Below, piece by piece: positions 1 to 12,479 of a stretch of DNA of 64,000 bases. Position 1 is the first letter of the stretch, and each line of letters opens with the position of its first letter. The DNA is taken from NCBI GenBank assembly GCA_030490835.1, contig CM059975.1:48475174-48539173 (forward strand). Reading direction: 5' to 3'. The notes under the pieces were generated by a model. The model was not told the origin of the DNA and ran no database searches. It saw only the letters and a program-made list of their open reading frames with translations. The position numbers were made by a program, and so were the translations under genes. The stretch is from Annona cherimola (Eukaryota; Streptophyta; Magnoliopsida; Magnoliales; Annonaceae).

Positions 1-42
1 GTTGCAGATTTCTCTCCAGCGTTGATTTTGGGGAACAACACA

Positions 43-575
43 TCCGAAGTCGCAGTCGAAGTCGACTCCACTTGCGACTTGAGGCCAAGTCGCATATGAA
101 GTCGACCCCAAGATCGACTTGAGTTTCTCAAGCCCAAGTTAAAGGTGCAAGTTCATTTCAAGATGAAGACAACTCAAGTTTTTCAAACCTGAGTATATAA
201 AGACTAATACAAGCTTAAAGCAAGCAAGGCATATGAATTCATTCCAAATCAAAGCTAATTTGTCCATACAAGATTCAAGTTCTCCAAGATTTGAAGCAAA
301 TCCAAGCCTTTAGTATTGAAGGACAAGAGGAAGAAAGAAGTTAAGCAAGCAAGAATTATATCAACAAAGATCAAACTGACTTAGTACAAGGAAATAGTCA
401 AGTCGCACCCCAAGTCGACTCCAAGATCGACTTGAGGCCAAGTCTGAAACCAAGTCGACCCAGAACACAGACTTGGAAACTGAAGAACAGCCGAAGTCGC
501 ACACGAAGTCGACTCCAGCATGCGACTTGGGTGAAGTCGCAGACGAAGTCGACTCCACCTACGACTTGGAGATGT
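43..575 (+). repeat. GTCGAC double-palindrome array in the Sirevirus LTR
   Basis: Several copies of an inner palindrome AAGTCGACT sit inside outer inverted arms AAGTCGCA and TGCGACTT. The clearest units are near 45-130 and 490-570. The array is upstream of the TATA box at 651, so it lies in U3 and could bind regulatory proteins. Dense palindromes upstream of the TATA box are a known habit of Sirevirus LTRs; a function here is inference. Confidence 0.8.
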
Positions 576-650
576 AATGTTCGAATTTTTGAACGTTGAA
601 CATTTATTACGCGCCAACCACCTCTATAACATTCAAAATCTTCCCTCCTC

Positions 651-658
651 TATATATA
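651..658 (+). promoter_or_regulatory. TATA box of the Sirevirus LTR
   Basis: TATATATA followed by GACACTCAAGCAAA. The same place in two other LTRs has TATAAATA (35087) and TATATATAAAG-type sequence (minus strand, 47063-47054), each followed by the same GACACTCAAGCAA. Conserved position downstream of the palindrome array supports a real LTR promoter. Confidence 0.65.
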
Positions 659-1359
659 GACACTCAAGCAAACATGGATACACACAATATAGAGCCTAAA
701 GAGAGGAAAGAGTGCTAGTAAGAGCTTTCATTTTCTTTTCTCTACAAGTGAGTGATCTATACACTTTCAAAGGAAGAACAAGCTTCAAAGTTGCGGTTTG
801 CTTCAACGAAATACAATTGGTTGCTTCTAAAGATTCTTCCTCAACCCGAAACTTGCTACACAACTCAGTAAAGTGTAGATCTCCTTTATTTTCACATTAT
901 TGTTTGTTTTTAGTGCTTGGTTTAAGTTTGGTAATTCAAACCAAGACATTGCATGTAGAGTTGTGATTGGAGTGTAACTCATCACCTACTTGTCTTGATT
1001 GTATATGCCCCTTAGAGATTGAATCTAGAAGAGAGCAGAGGCTCTGATTGTATATGCCCCCTAGAGCTAGAATCTAGAAGAGAGCGGAGACTCTAGTTGT
1101 ATTCGTGGAATACATAGTAGAACCCAAGTCACAAGGGTGTGTGAGCTTGGAAGAGTGGAGTAGGGAAAGGTTGCCCGAACCACTATAAATCTTATCTACT
1201 ATTTTTCTTTATTGCTTTCATTATCTTATTGCTTTCTATTTGTTACAATCTAAGGGATTAAAACTCTAAAGGGTTTAAGTTTTGATTTACCAAATAATTT
1301 TTTCAAGAATCCAATTCACCCCTCCCCTCTTGGGTTTTGCCATAAACTCGGGACCAACA

Positions 1360-3082
1360 TGTTGAAAGTGTGAAAAATGGGTTCCAAAGTTGCTGTTTTG
1401 GAATCTTATGATTAGTGGATTAAAATTCTATAAAAATATCATAAATAAAGTGTTAATTAAGGATGCTAATCATGCTGAATTAGGGACCAAGTTGCAGATT
1501 TAGAAAATTTTATGAAATGCATCATATATGTGTTGTGAAACGGGTATATGTGGAAGGATGGACATGAATAAGTGGTAAATGACTTATGTAAATTGATTAA
1601 ATGTAAAAATGCATGAAAATATGATAAATTACTTGATTATATTTCTGTTTAGATACATAAGGATAATCTCAAAATTTGGGGTTAATTTATGAGGCTTAAG
1701 GCAACAACGAGTGCTTAAAATGAGCACTGATGTATAATTTTTTGAAAAATAAGTGAAATATGGTGTATGGAAGGTAATGAACCTTTAAATGATTATTATT
1801 GAATGATTATTAAGTGATTGAATAATTAACCTACTTATGGGATTGAACATGTTGTGTAATGGCCGATGTAATGAACAAATATGTGTTGTGTGTGCATTTC
1901 GACTTGAAAATTCAAATGGATCATGTATATTAATGAAAATGGGTTGGAAAACTAAGTTGAATGCAAGAAAAAGAAATATATAAATGTTATATCATTCTCA
2001 TATAGGCAAGGGCAAAGAAAAGGCAGATTCGGAAAGCTAACATGAGACAGGTAAGCAAGAAAATTTTTAGATGATTTTGTTTTCTAAATTGCTTTAAATA
2101 AATGCAAATTTTTCTCTAATTGCTTTGATGTGATTATTGAAATTACTTCTAAAGTATTTAAGGATGACCATTCCTTGAAATGATTCTTTTGTTTACAATA
2201 TGATCTTGCGAAAGTTCTTTGATAAATGTTATGAAAAATAATGTTTTATTAAGCTCTGAATGAAAAATTATGCTAGCATGTTAAAGATGATTTTTATGAA
2301 AGTTTCATGTGCACAAAGTATTAGGTCCACCTGAAAGGTATAAGCTGACCGGTTGTCCCTCTTCGGTGTGGCCAAGTCACTAAGATAGGCCAAAGGCCGG
2401 CGTCCTCCTCCCTAAGATGGGAGAAGACAAGGACGGATGGTTGCCTAACTAGCTTCCATGGTGAAGGACGTGTTTCATGGTTTTACATTGCATTATGCAT
2501 GTCGTACCTGTGATAGGTACAAGGACTATGTTTTTATGATATATCGTTTCAAAAGGTATAAATTGCTTTCCAAGATATTTTGAATGAAAAATATTGCCTA
2601 CAAAATGAATTGCCTGAAAAATATATAGCTTGCTTATTGAGTTTCGACTCACGTTTTCATTTTTGAAATTCATAGACAGGTAAAAAAAGAGACCTAACAA
2701 AGGAGCACGAGTCGACCAATGAAGAAATGAAAAACTTTATAAGTTCATGATTGTAAAAAAATTATGTTGGATGGTTGTAAAATGATTTGATGTTTCTATG
2801 TTGACACTTATGGATGATACATGCTGTGACATCTGATTTATGAGAAAGTTTGAAATATATCATGAATATCATGATTAGTTATGAAATTAATGGGTGGAAA
2901 TGACCAAAATATGAATGAGATGAAAAATAGAAGGAAATAAATACCTAAGGAAACATATTTAATTGGATAAATATCCATTAAAACCTACCGTGTGACAGGG
3001 CAACAATCCTGATCACATTTACCAATTAATAACGATCCCGAGGTAAGGCTCAGGATGTGACGCTCAGGTTTGGGGCGCCACA
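1360..3082 (+). mobile_element. T-family gypsy LTR, 3' part
   Basis: Matches the last about 1.75 kb of the complete T LTR at 8501-12474 and, reversed, that of the LTR at 56508-60684. It ends TTTGGGGCGCCACA. Truncated on the left by the Sirevirus LTR. It carries the 45-nt exon-like block (2006-2050), hairpin 1 (2638-2651) and hairpin 2 (2992-3016) described under findings. No coding sequence is seen. Confidence 0.8.
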
Positions 3083-3412
3083 CACTTATTTTGTGTTAAT
3101 TTTTTTAACCAATATCTTTTGATCAGGAGGGAGATTAGCAGAATTGAGTTATAACATTGGACTGATAACATTGACAATTACATATAACTTGATCTGAGAA
3201 TGAAAATGCATGTCCTATTTTGGGTAATTGAGGATTTTTTTATGCATTGTTTCAAGTTAAGGTGGTTCTTTGCCTTGTTGAGTGGAGGAACGTGATTGTT
3301 AGAAGCATAATTAGAATCAGGTTGAGTTGACAGAGTCCTCAGTCATTTATTCATTCATTTATTTTGTTTTCATGTGTTGCTCGAGGACTAGTAACATTTA
3401 AGTTTGGGGGTG
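3083..3412 (+). mobile_element. Athila-like element, 3' end of internal region with polypurine tract
   Basis: Resembles 43020-43332, the last internal stretch of the complete Athila-like element, including the phrase GAAAATGCATGTCCTATTTT and the TGTTGCTCGAGGACTA run. It ends in the polypurine tract AGTTTGGGGGTG (about 3400-3412) directly before the LTR. The left edge touches the end of a T LTR, so the rest of this element was lost. Noncoding. Confidence 0.75.
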
Positions 3413-4839
3413 TGATAACTCATGAAAATGCGAGTCATTATGGCTCATTTTAGATTATTTTTGCATATTAGTCCATGAGAATGTGGTTGGTTTGCAACCA
3501 TTTAGCTTAGTTTTCATTCATTTTGCATGTTAGGAACAATATGTAGTTTTTAGGCATTTTTAGTATAAAATAGATATTTACAAGTTCATTTATTCGGTTT
3601 TAGTCAATTTTGAAGGAAGGACGGGCGACAATCAGCTTGTAAGAGTGTCGGGTTGAAGAAATGTGCAAAATGAAGAAGCAAGCAGGCTGGTGCCTCGACG
3701 TCGACCAACGGCGCCTAGGCGCCAACCCCCTGCCTCAGAAGAACAATCTAGAATCCCTAAGTCGGCAAAGCTTCCAGAGGGTTGGCGCTATGGCGCCATG
3801 GCGCGACCCTCACACATGTGAAATTTTGCACGTGTCTAGGGCTAAAATCAAGGGAGTATAAATTATCACTTACGATTCGTTTAGGAAAAGAAAAAGGAAG
3901 ACACGGAGAGGAGTGGTCGTGGCTGCTATAGAGAAGAGGGACAAAACTAAGGCTTCAAGGAAGGAGAGAAGAGCAAGTGGAGATCCAAGCTATCACTGCA
4001 AAGCTTTTGAGTTTCATCTCCGCTTCTCATATTTCTCTTCATATTTGTTATTCTCCTTGCTTGGGATGATTGTAAAATTGATTTTAATGGGAATCGAAGT
4101 CATGTTTATGGGCTAAATCTTCCTATGGTGGGAGATGTGTTGGATTTGAACTCATAGTCTATGGTATTTGGTATTCGTATGCTTGAATTGATAATACAGT
4201 TGTGCAGTGACTTGAGTTTCCTAAGATTACCCTTATATATCATGTTTAGTGCATTTACAAGCTTTGCAACCTTGTAGATTGATTGAATATTCAAATTCAT
4301 GCTTGAAAAAGTGGGATTTGAATAAGATCCATATATGAGGCACAAGTTTTCTGGCTCTTGTTTGTGTTGGATGTTAATATGGATAGGAATATACCTATTA
4401 ACCCTGTGTAATCTTGATTAAGTTATGTGGTTATCAACCTTGTTTTACTTGTGTGCATGGGAATGTGTTGGAAGACATATATAAATGTGAATGAACCTAG
4501 ATTAGTAATCTCTGCACGACTAACTTAAATGGGACCAAATGACATAGCTATGATTCTATGAATTCATATTCCCACCTATCTTAATCATCTCAAGGAAATC
4601 TCAGCAATATCCACTCCACTTTGGTCATTTACTGCTTTGTTTAGTCTAGTTTAATTCAATTCTTTGAAAATAAATTCTCATTCACTTTATCAATTCACTT
4701 AAACAATTGAGATTTAAGGTGCTAATCCGTTTAACACAATCCTCGTGGGAACGATACTCTACTCACTCTGTATTACTTGATTGCCACGTATACTTGCATT
4801 AAAACGAGCATTTTAATTAGACATATACGCAGCTCATCA
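3413..4839 (+). mobile_element. Athila-like 3' LTR
   Basis: About 1.43 kb, starting TGATAACTCATGAAAATGCGAG and ending ACGCAGCTCATCA, the same termini as the paired LTRs at 38338 and 43333. It keeps the terminal CGTGGGAACGATACTC phrase near 4746 and several GGCGCC words near 3710-3800. With the polypurine tract upstream it is a 3' LTR of a truncated element. No matching target duplication can be found, because the left end is lost. Confidence 0.85.
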
Positions 4840-5924
4840 TAATCCCGGGGGATTGAAAGTCATTCATGAAATGAAAATCATGTAGGCTAGTTGAGCTAGC
4901 AAGAGGACCAGATGTCCCCCTTGACGAGGCCACGTCAAAAAGTCCAACATCATGGATGGAAAGGATCATGTTATGAAAGGATGCTTCCCTGGCTAGCGTA
5001 CCCTCACATGAACGATTATGTCATGAATGGAAATGATGCATTTGCACATCCAATATTTATAAAATGCCCAAAAATTGAGATTGAAAAAGTTTACACGAAT
5101 GTGGTTTACATGAATGGTTTATGAATGGTTTATATGAATGATTTATATAAATGGTTTACATGAATAGTATATGAATGGTTTATATGAAAAGGTTTTGATC
5201 TATTGGTAGTTGATCGCTTGATAAGTGTCTTCTACCAAATGGAGAGAAATACATTTAAATGAGAATGAATTGCTTATTGAGTTTCGACTCATATTTTGTT
5301 TTTCTAAACCTTAGTCAGGTACAGGGAAGCTCTAGAGGTAGAGAACCGGAGCATTAAGGAAAGGTATGAGATGATATTCATGTGTGCTAAATGATTAGCT
5401 ATGTATATGTAATGGTATGATTGGAGCTTTTAAGATATGATAATGTATGTGAACTTATTAAATGTTCTAAGTTCTATGTGAACTGACGGTTGAATGTATG
5501 TATACAAGTATGGTTGTTGAATATTTGGTAATGAATGAATTTTATATGGCTATAGCATTACTTGGTTGATAAAATCAAGGATATAAGAGAACAAGATGAA
5601 AATTTTATGAATGATATGTATAGTTGATGACAACTACCAGGGGATGAGTTTATAAAAAAGTGTATAAAGAGGGGAACCCAGTAGTATTTTAAAATGTTAT
5701 GTGCAATGAATTACAAGTGTATTGTTGCTTATAAGATGAATGGAGTGAAATACAAAGAAATGAACTGATGATAGATAAAAGAATGAAACGAATTTTTTTT
5801 TTGGACAAGATCCAATTAAGAACCCGCCACGTGATCAGGGCAACAATCCTATTTAACATTTACCAATTGATAACAATCTTGGAGTAAGGCTCAGGTTGTG
5901 ACTCCTAGGGTTGGGGGCACCACA
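4840..5924 (+). mobile_element. T-family LTR fragment, 3' part
   Basis: A diverged T LTR end finishing TTGGGGGCACCACA. It shares GCTAGCGTACCCTCACATGAA, the GTGTCTTCTACCAAATGGAGAG block, hairpin 1 (5278-5291) and part of hairpin 2 (5831-5850). At 5095-5190 a 12-13-bp word (TTTATATGAATGG) is imperfectly repeated about seven times. No genes. Confidence 0.7.
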
Positions 5925-8500
5925 AAAGTCTACTTTGACTTTTGAAGTCCACTTTCAAGATGTCAAGATGTGATTGGTTGAAGCAAGAATAAGTCAACTA
6001 AAAAAGTGGAAAATTAATTAATGGGCAGCCTTTGGACGTGTTTGGCATGAGATTTTAGGTAGATTTTCATTTTTTCAAAAAACGCAAAATGCATGATAAG
6101 TGTGACTATGAACGGGACACACGGATGGCTCAAAATGTGGCAACAATAGGGGCAAATGGATGGCTTAGATTTAGGCAGAAATTAAACACAAAAAAAATAT
6201 AATTATAAAATGTATTTATAAGGTGTCATTCAAGGGATAAAAAATAGTAGCATATAAATAACAACATGGGATGTTTTTGGCTTGGTTAGAGAGAGGAAAA
6301 CTTAGAAAAAATAAAGAAAGGGGCAGCAACATGGGACGTCCAAGGGGAGAAGAACAGAAAGAAAAATTCAAATGCAACAAGGGGAGGGACTCTCCTTAAA
6401 TTTTAGGTATTTATAGTTCTCTTTAAATGGCACTTATAAGGTGAAAATTAAAGTTCTAACCTAAAGTACATTCACATAGTCGAGACGTCCCCTAATTAAG
6501 ATGGTTTATAAGTTTTTGAATTACTATTTAACGACCCAAGACATGGTTAATTGATGTACAACAAGTTGCTCACATATATGTATAATTATTTGTTGATTTC
6601 ATGGAATTCCATGCTTAAGAGGGGACGTCTACACTAGATTATATGGGAAAATTTTTTTTGCTTACTTTAAGTTAGTTTCATGATTAAACAAAAGGGAATA
6701 AGTAAACCTTTAAGTTTAATAGCTATGGATTAATGATATCATATGTATGTTGGATTAAGGTGTTAGCATTGGAAGGAAACTTAGCAAAATAAGACTAAAT
6801 AGGGCTGTTTGGAAAAGGATGATAAATTGCAGAAATCTTGAAGTAAAATTCAATTGCTATAAGTTATAAACAAATGCTTAAAATGATTTCAAAAATTATG
6901 GATAGGTTACAATTCATGTATGCCTCATTAAGATGCAATTAGTAAAGTGAAACGTGGTGGAAATGAGAATATAAGTGGCTATTTTGAAAATGAAAATTAA
7001 ATTTTAGATTTTTGGAATGGAATTTAACTTGCAATATAGATTAAACAAGTACCTTAAGTAATTAAAAAAGTTTAGTATATTAAGTGCAAGTTTTAAAAGA
7101 GGTAAGCAAACAATCATTAGATTACATGAATATGTGTATGTGATTGTTTAAAAGGTAGATGTGAGCTTTGAAAATCTTACTTGAACTTAGCTTGTTATAA
7201 TTTCAAGTAAGTACCTCAAATGATTAAAGAGAGTAAATGCCTTAAATTATAGTATTGAGCTAAGGAAATGATTGACTATTGGAAAAAAGGATATATGTGA
7301 CTTCAGGAGATGAGAGTGTTCATCTCAAAGGAAAAAATGAATAAGGTTGAGATACTCAGAGTCACATATAGAATGAGACTATAAAAGGGTTGAGAACAAG
7401 TGATAAATGCATCGAAAAGGCAAACCATGCAAGCATAAGATGTTATATAGGTATGATTAAGTGATCATTTTCACTTGTCTAGGCAAAGGTAAGGAAAAGA
7501 TCAAGGGAACAAGTTGAGCTTCCCAACAGGTAAACAAGCCCTTCTAAAATGCTATTTCAAAAAGACTTTTGTGGAAAGAAAAGTTTGATCTTTTTAAGAA
7601 ATGATATTTGCAAGCAAAGCTTTTGAAAATGATTGAAATGTTTTGAATCTCTTGGAATATTGAAACGCTTCAAGATTGCTTTATGTCTAAAAGGGTTTAA
7701 GGGTGACCATCCCGATGAGTTGATTGTATAATATGATTTGATTTCTATTTGTTAATGGTGTTCAAAGAATATGCATGCTCTTTTTCTATATATAAAAATG
7801 ATACGATGTCGTATAAATGAAAAATATGAGGCCACAGTGGAAGAATGGGAACGATGCGTTTGCATATCCTTTGAAAAACCCAAAAATGGAAATAAAAATA
7901 TTTGCAAGAAAAACTTTTGAAAATGCTATTTTATTCTTGAATCTTGAAATTTTTTAAAAATTGCTTTATTGTGATAGTTCTAAAATTGTTTTCAAGTAAA
8001 CAAGCAAAACTTTTGAAATTATTGATTTTTCTTAAAAATTGACATATTTTGAAATTCCTTGACTTTTGAAGTGTTTTGAAAATTGCTATGTATTGACAAT
8101 TTTGAAAACCATTTAAGGGTAGTGATCCCAATATGGTGATTTGAATACTATTCTATAAATTATGTTCAAAATGAGTATGCAAGTTTTTCTCTACATGAGA
8201 ATAACAACAATGTCATGTGAAAAAGGTATATGATGGCAGAGTGAATGAAAGTCATGCATGAAAAGGGACACTAGGTCCTCCCTTGATGTTGTCAAGTCGG
8301 TGTGTCCGTGTCTTCCAATAGAAATATTATATTTTGTAGGTAGTTGAGCCCTTGTTATCTCTGATTCGGTGCATCTGGCGTCTTTCAGTAGAAAGGCCAT
8401 GTTTTCATGGGTAGTTGATCATTTAATAAGTGTTATCTACCATATGGCAAGGATTTCATCGGGTTATCATGCCATCACATGAAGAATTATGACATGAATG
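5925..8500 (+). mobile_element. T-family LTR, left part (interrupted by a solo LTR)
   Basis: Noncoding AT-rich LTR sequence that continues after the insertion at 12480. The join is supported by the phrase GATTATGTCATGAATGG at 5023, which reads through here as ...ATGACATGAATG (8500) and then GAATGGAAATGATG (12475). The exon-like block lies at 7483-7529. The true LTR start is not visible; the left edge abuts the preceding LTR end. Confidence 0.65.
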
Positions 8501-11500
8501 TGCGAAACCCCAACCTAAGGAGGATTAATGTGTGCATTGAACATGTACATGGGATTTATATACGATTAAATGGAGTTTTTGGATATTTATGTGATTTTGC
8601 TAATTACTGCAATTAGGGTTAAGGATTAGCAATAATGATGTGAATGATCATGTTGAGCTAAAATGAGACAATAGGATTAGAGTAAATTGTTGTTGATTTG
8701 AATGTGCAAATATGTCATGGAAAATTATTTTTCATTATTTAATATGAATTATGAGTATTTATGTGACAATTGTTAAGTTAAGTGGAAAAACACTGAAAAA
8801 TTCATAACTCAACGCCTGTAAGGCGGATTCAAGTGAAATTTGAGATGGTAGTTGATGATGTCGGGCTTGGTATTATGGAATTATTGGGTTATGAAAATTA
8901 TGGATGAAATTAGTGTTATGATTTATTGATCATATTTCAATTTCAACCATTAACTTTAAACGGCTATAACGGGAGCTAGGAAACTCGGATTGAGATAAAA
9001 TTTGAAATGGTTGAATGAAATTATGAGATGTTTATTTTGGATGGATTGGATTAAGCTTGAAATATTGAAAAAATACCTGCATTGAAAAAGGTGAGCATGG
9101 TTGACTAATGCACCTCAAAAGTACCTTTCCATTAATGCTAGAGTACAATGCATAATGGCTTGGTTTTAATGGGAGATGAGGTGTCAAATGCAGCCCATTT
9201 CTAAGGTATTTTATGTATTTATTTGAAATGCAAAATTATGAGAATTATCCAGCCATTAAATGCATATCATGATGGAGCTACAAAGCAAATAACTTATGCA
9301 TAGAGGAGGTGGCAAGAAGGGACGTCCAAGGGGCTGCCATGTTGCTTCTTTTTGAATTTTTAAAATTTTAAAATATGTATTTATATTTCTGACATGTTGG
9401 GATACATAAATTATCATTCAATTATGTGGAAAAAATCCAACAAAAATCTTGAATTGCAGCTGCCATGAAAAGGTGAAAAAGTGGACAGCTTGTTGCATGC
9501 AATTGACGTACAATTCTAAGTGTGATTTCTGCAATTTTTGGTAATTTTTTAATACCAAATTAATGCATGAATTAAGGGGTAAATAGGTATATAAATTACC
9601 CACATTTTTTAATTTTAAAAATGGAAAAAAATTGCTGGAAAAATGGACAGCAAATGACGTGCTAGATGGAGCAACTTGGACGGTCATGGATTAAATTGAT
9701 TTTCTGATTTTTGAAAAATGGTAAAATCCCATTTTACTTGGCTGGAAATGTTCCAACACATGAAGGTGATAAGATATCATTTAAGGGATATGGAAAATGC
9801 CCAAGAAGTGGGGCCCACAACTGGAAAATCTAGCACCTATGTAAGGCCATGCACGTTCATATCATGGAGCTTTAGAAAATTGGTTAAGTGCTGAATTTTT
9901 CATCCCAAGAAACCAGCAGCTCTCACGTCCCATTTTGCCCAGCAAGGAAGAAGGAAAAACAAGAAAAAAAGAGAAGAATTTGTGGAGGAAAATCATCTCC
10001 AAGGATTAGGGTTTGAATTAGCTCTAAACCAAGTAAGTATACGTGTTGTTTGAGTTGATTATTTTGAGTTTTTAAACTCTAAAATGGGAATATGGAAGGG
10101 ATGCTTAAAGGATATGTAAAATGGTGATTTAACATTCTTTTGAATAAATATGGAATGGATATTAGGTTTTATGTATGAATTTTCAAGTTTAAGTTGATGA
10201 AAGTGAAGTTTTGCATGTGTATTAGGTGGAAAATCTAAGTTGGCAAACCCTAAATCTCCAAGACAAGTTTCTATTTTGGTTTGATGATATGATTAGGTTA
10301 TGAATCATGTATTCATGAAAAATATATGATGGTTTATGCTTTATGCTGAATTTTTGAAGTTATGGAATGCAAAGTTATGATTTTGACCTAATTTCTATGT
10401 TTCTATGCTAAAAATGCTATGAAAATGGGTTTGCATGTTTTATGAATGATATGTAGGGTAAAATACCCTAGGTTTAATTTATTAGGTATGCCTAAAAATA
10501 TTTGAGAAAATAAGCCCTAAAACTGATTTTTATAGATTTTATGAAAATACGTCAAACCGATATGAAACGGGACTCAAAACGTGTAGGCAACTTGCTGTTT
10601 TGAGAAACGATAATTCATGGATGTTATATATGTGTTAAATATCCAAATATGGACTAAGAAAAGTTGGATTACATGATGAAATTTAGGAATTATATGACCG
10701 CTTAGGGTTATGTGTCAAAACACACGTTAAATGGGTGAAAAACGGGTTCCAAATTTGCTGTTTTGGAAACCTATGGTGAATGGATTTAAATCCCATGAAA
10801 TTACCCTAAATTCAGTGGTAATTAAGGGTCATTAACTCGCTGAAACATGGATTATATTGCTGATGTAGAAAATTTTATAAAATGCATGATGTAAATGTTG
10901 ACAAATGAGCATATGTGAAGGAATAGTCATGCAAGGATGATGAATGACTTGTGAAATGTGATTTTGTGTAAAAATGCATGAAAATATGATGAATTTCATG
11001 ATTACATAACTTTTTTGAATTATATGATGTTAATTTCCAATTTTGGAATTATGTAATAGAGCTTAAAGTGATAACGGGTGCTTAGAACGAGCACCGATGT
11101 ATGAATTTTGGAAAAAAATATGAAAAATGATAAATGGAGGTTAATGGACCTATAAATGATAACCATTGATTGAATATTATGTGATTTAAATGGTTACCCA
11201 ACTTATGGGGTTGGATATGTTATAAGTGAACCAATGAAATATGCGAGCATATGATATATGAAAGTCTAATGACTTAAGAAGTCAAATGAATAATACATGT
11301 TAATAAAAATGGGTTGGAAAAATAAATGAGATGCAAGGAAAAGAAATATATGAAAAATTATATTATTCTCATGTAGGCAAAGGCAAAGAAAAAGCTGAGA
11401 CGGAAAGCAAAGGAACACAGGTAAGCAAGCAAATTTTTTAAAGGATTTTTGCTTTTCTAAATTGTTTACATAAATGCAATTTTGCTTTAACTTGTTGATG

Positions 11501-12474
11501 AAATTGTGAAAATTATTTCTAATATGTTTAAGGATGGCCATCCCTTAGCAAAATGGTGTTGAAATGATATTTTACTTCAAATGCAATATTACGAAATTTC
11601 TCTTTGATAAATGCTATGGAAAAATGATGTGATTCTATGTTTCTGATTGAAAAATCATGCTAGCATGTTAAAGATGGATTTATGAAAAAGTTCATGTGCA
11701 TAAGGTATTAGGTCTACTTGAAGGGTATAAACGGACCGATTGTTCCCCCTTGGTGTGGCCAAGTCACTTAAAACAGGTACAAGGCCGGCGGCGCCCTCTC
11801 TGAAATGGGAGTTAACGTGACGGATGGTCGCCTGGCTAGCTTCCATCCTAAGGAAAAAATGATATATATGTTCATATTTTATATGGCATTATGCATATGG
11901 TACTCATGATGGGTACAAGATTTCATGTTTTCAAGAGATACCTTAGACAAGGTATATGTTTCTTTCCAATATGATTTTAAATGTAAAATGTTGCCTGAAA
12001 TGATTTGCCTGTAAAATGCAAATAGCTTGCTTATTGAGTTTCTACTCACAATTTTGTTTTCCAAACCCAAAGACAGGTGAAAGACAGGATATGGCGAAGG
12101 AGCAAGTGCAAGCCGGATAAAGAAATGGAAATTTTTTGAATTCTTATGTTATGAGAAAAACACTTATGGAATGGTTGTAACCATTTGAATGTTTATGTTG
12201 ATGACTATGATTAATACATGTTGTGATATCTGATTTATGTAGATGATGAAATGTTTTTTATCAGCATGCTTTGTATGTGATAATGGGTCTAAAATGACCT
12301 AGATATGTTTGAGATGAAAACATGAGAAATTAAACTCTTATGAGAATGAAAGTTAAGTGGATAAATATCCATTAAAACCCGTCGTGTGACAGGGCAACAA
12401 TCCTGATCACGTTTACCAATCAATACGATCCCCAGGTAAGGGCTAAGTTGTGACGCTCGGTTTGGGGCGCCACA
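8501..12474 (+). mobile_element. Complete solo LTR of the T family, TSD GAATG
   Basis: A 3,974-bp LTR from TGCGAAACCCCAACCTAAGG to GGTTTGGGGCGCCACA, flanked by a perfect 5-bp duplication GAATG at 8496-8500 and 12475-12479. It is related along its length, reversed, to 56508-60684. With no internal region present it is a solo LTR, formed by recombination between two LTRs. Inside are a purine-rich leader ending in a GTAAGTAT donor-like site (10033), a 44-nt exon-like block (11377-11420), hairpin 1 (12035-12048) and hairpin 2 (12386-12410). It carries no coding region. Confidence 0.92.
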
Positions 12475-12479
12475 GAATG

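Larger units (their letters stand above)
1..1359 (+). mobile_element. Sirevirus-like LTR, 3' part (start lies outside the window)
   Basis: The end reads CTCGGGACCAACA, the same terminus as the LTR next to the primer site of element A at 55556 (seen there on the minus strand). From start to end it follows the complete solo LTR at 34085-35790, matching roughly its last 1.36 kb. It holds a GTCGAC palindrome array, a TATA box, and the duplicated phrase GCCCCCTAGAGCTAGAATCTAGAAGAGAGC. The right side abuts a truncated T-family LTR. The left side is off-window, so it may be a solo LTR or the end of a longer element. Confidence 0.85.
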
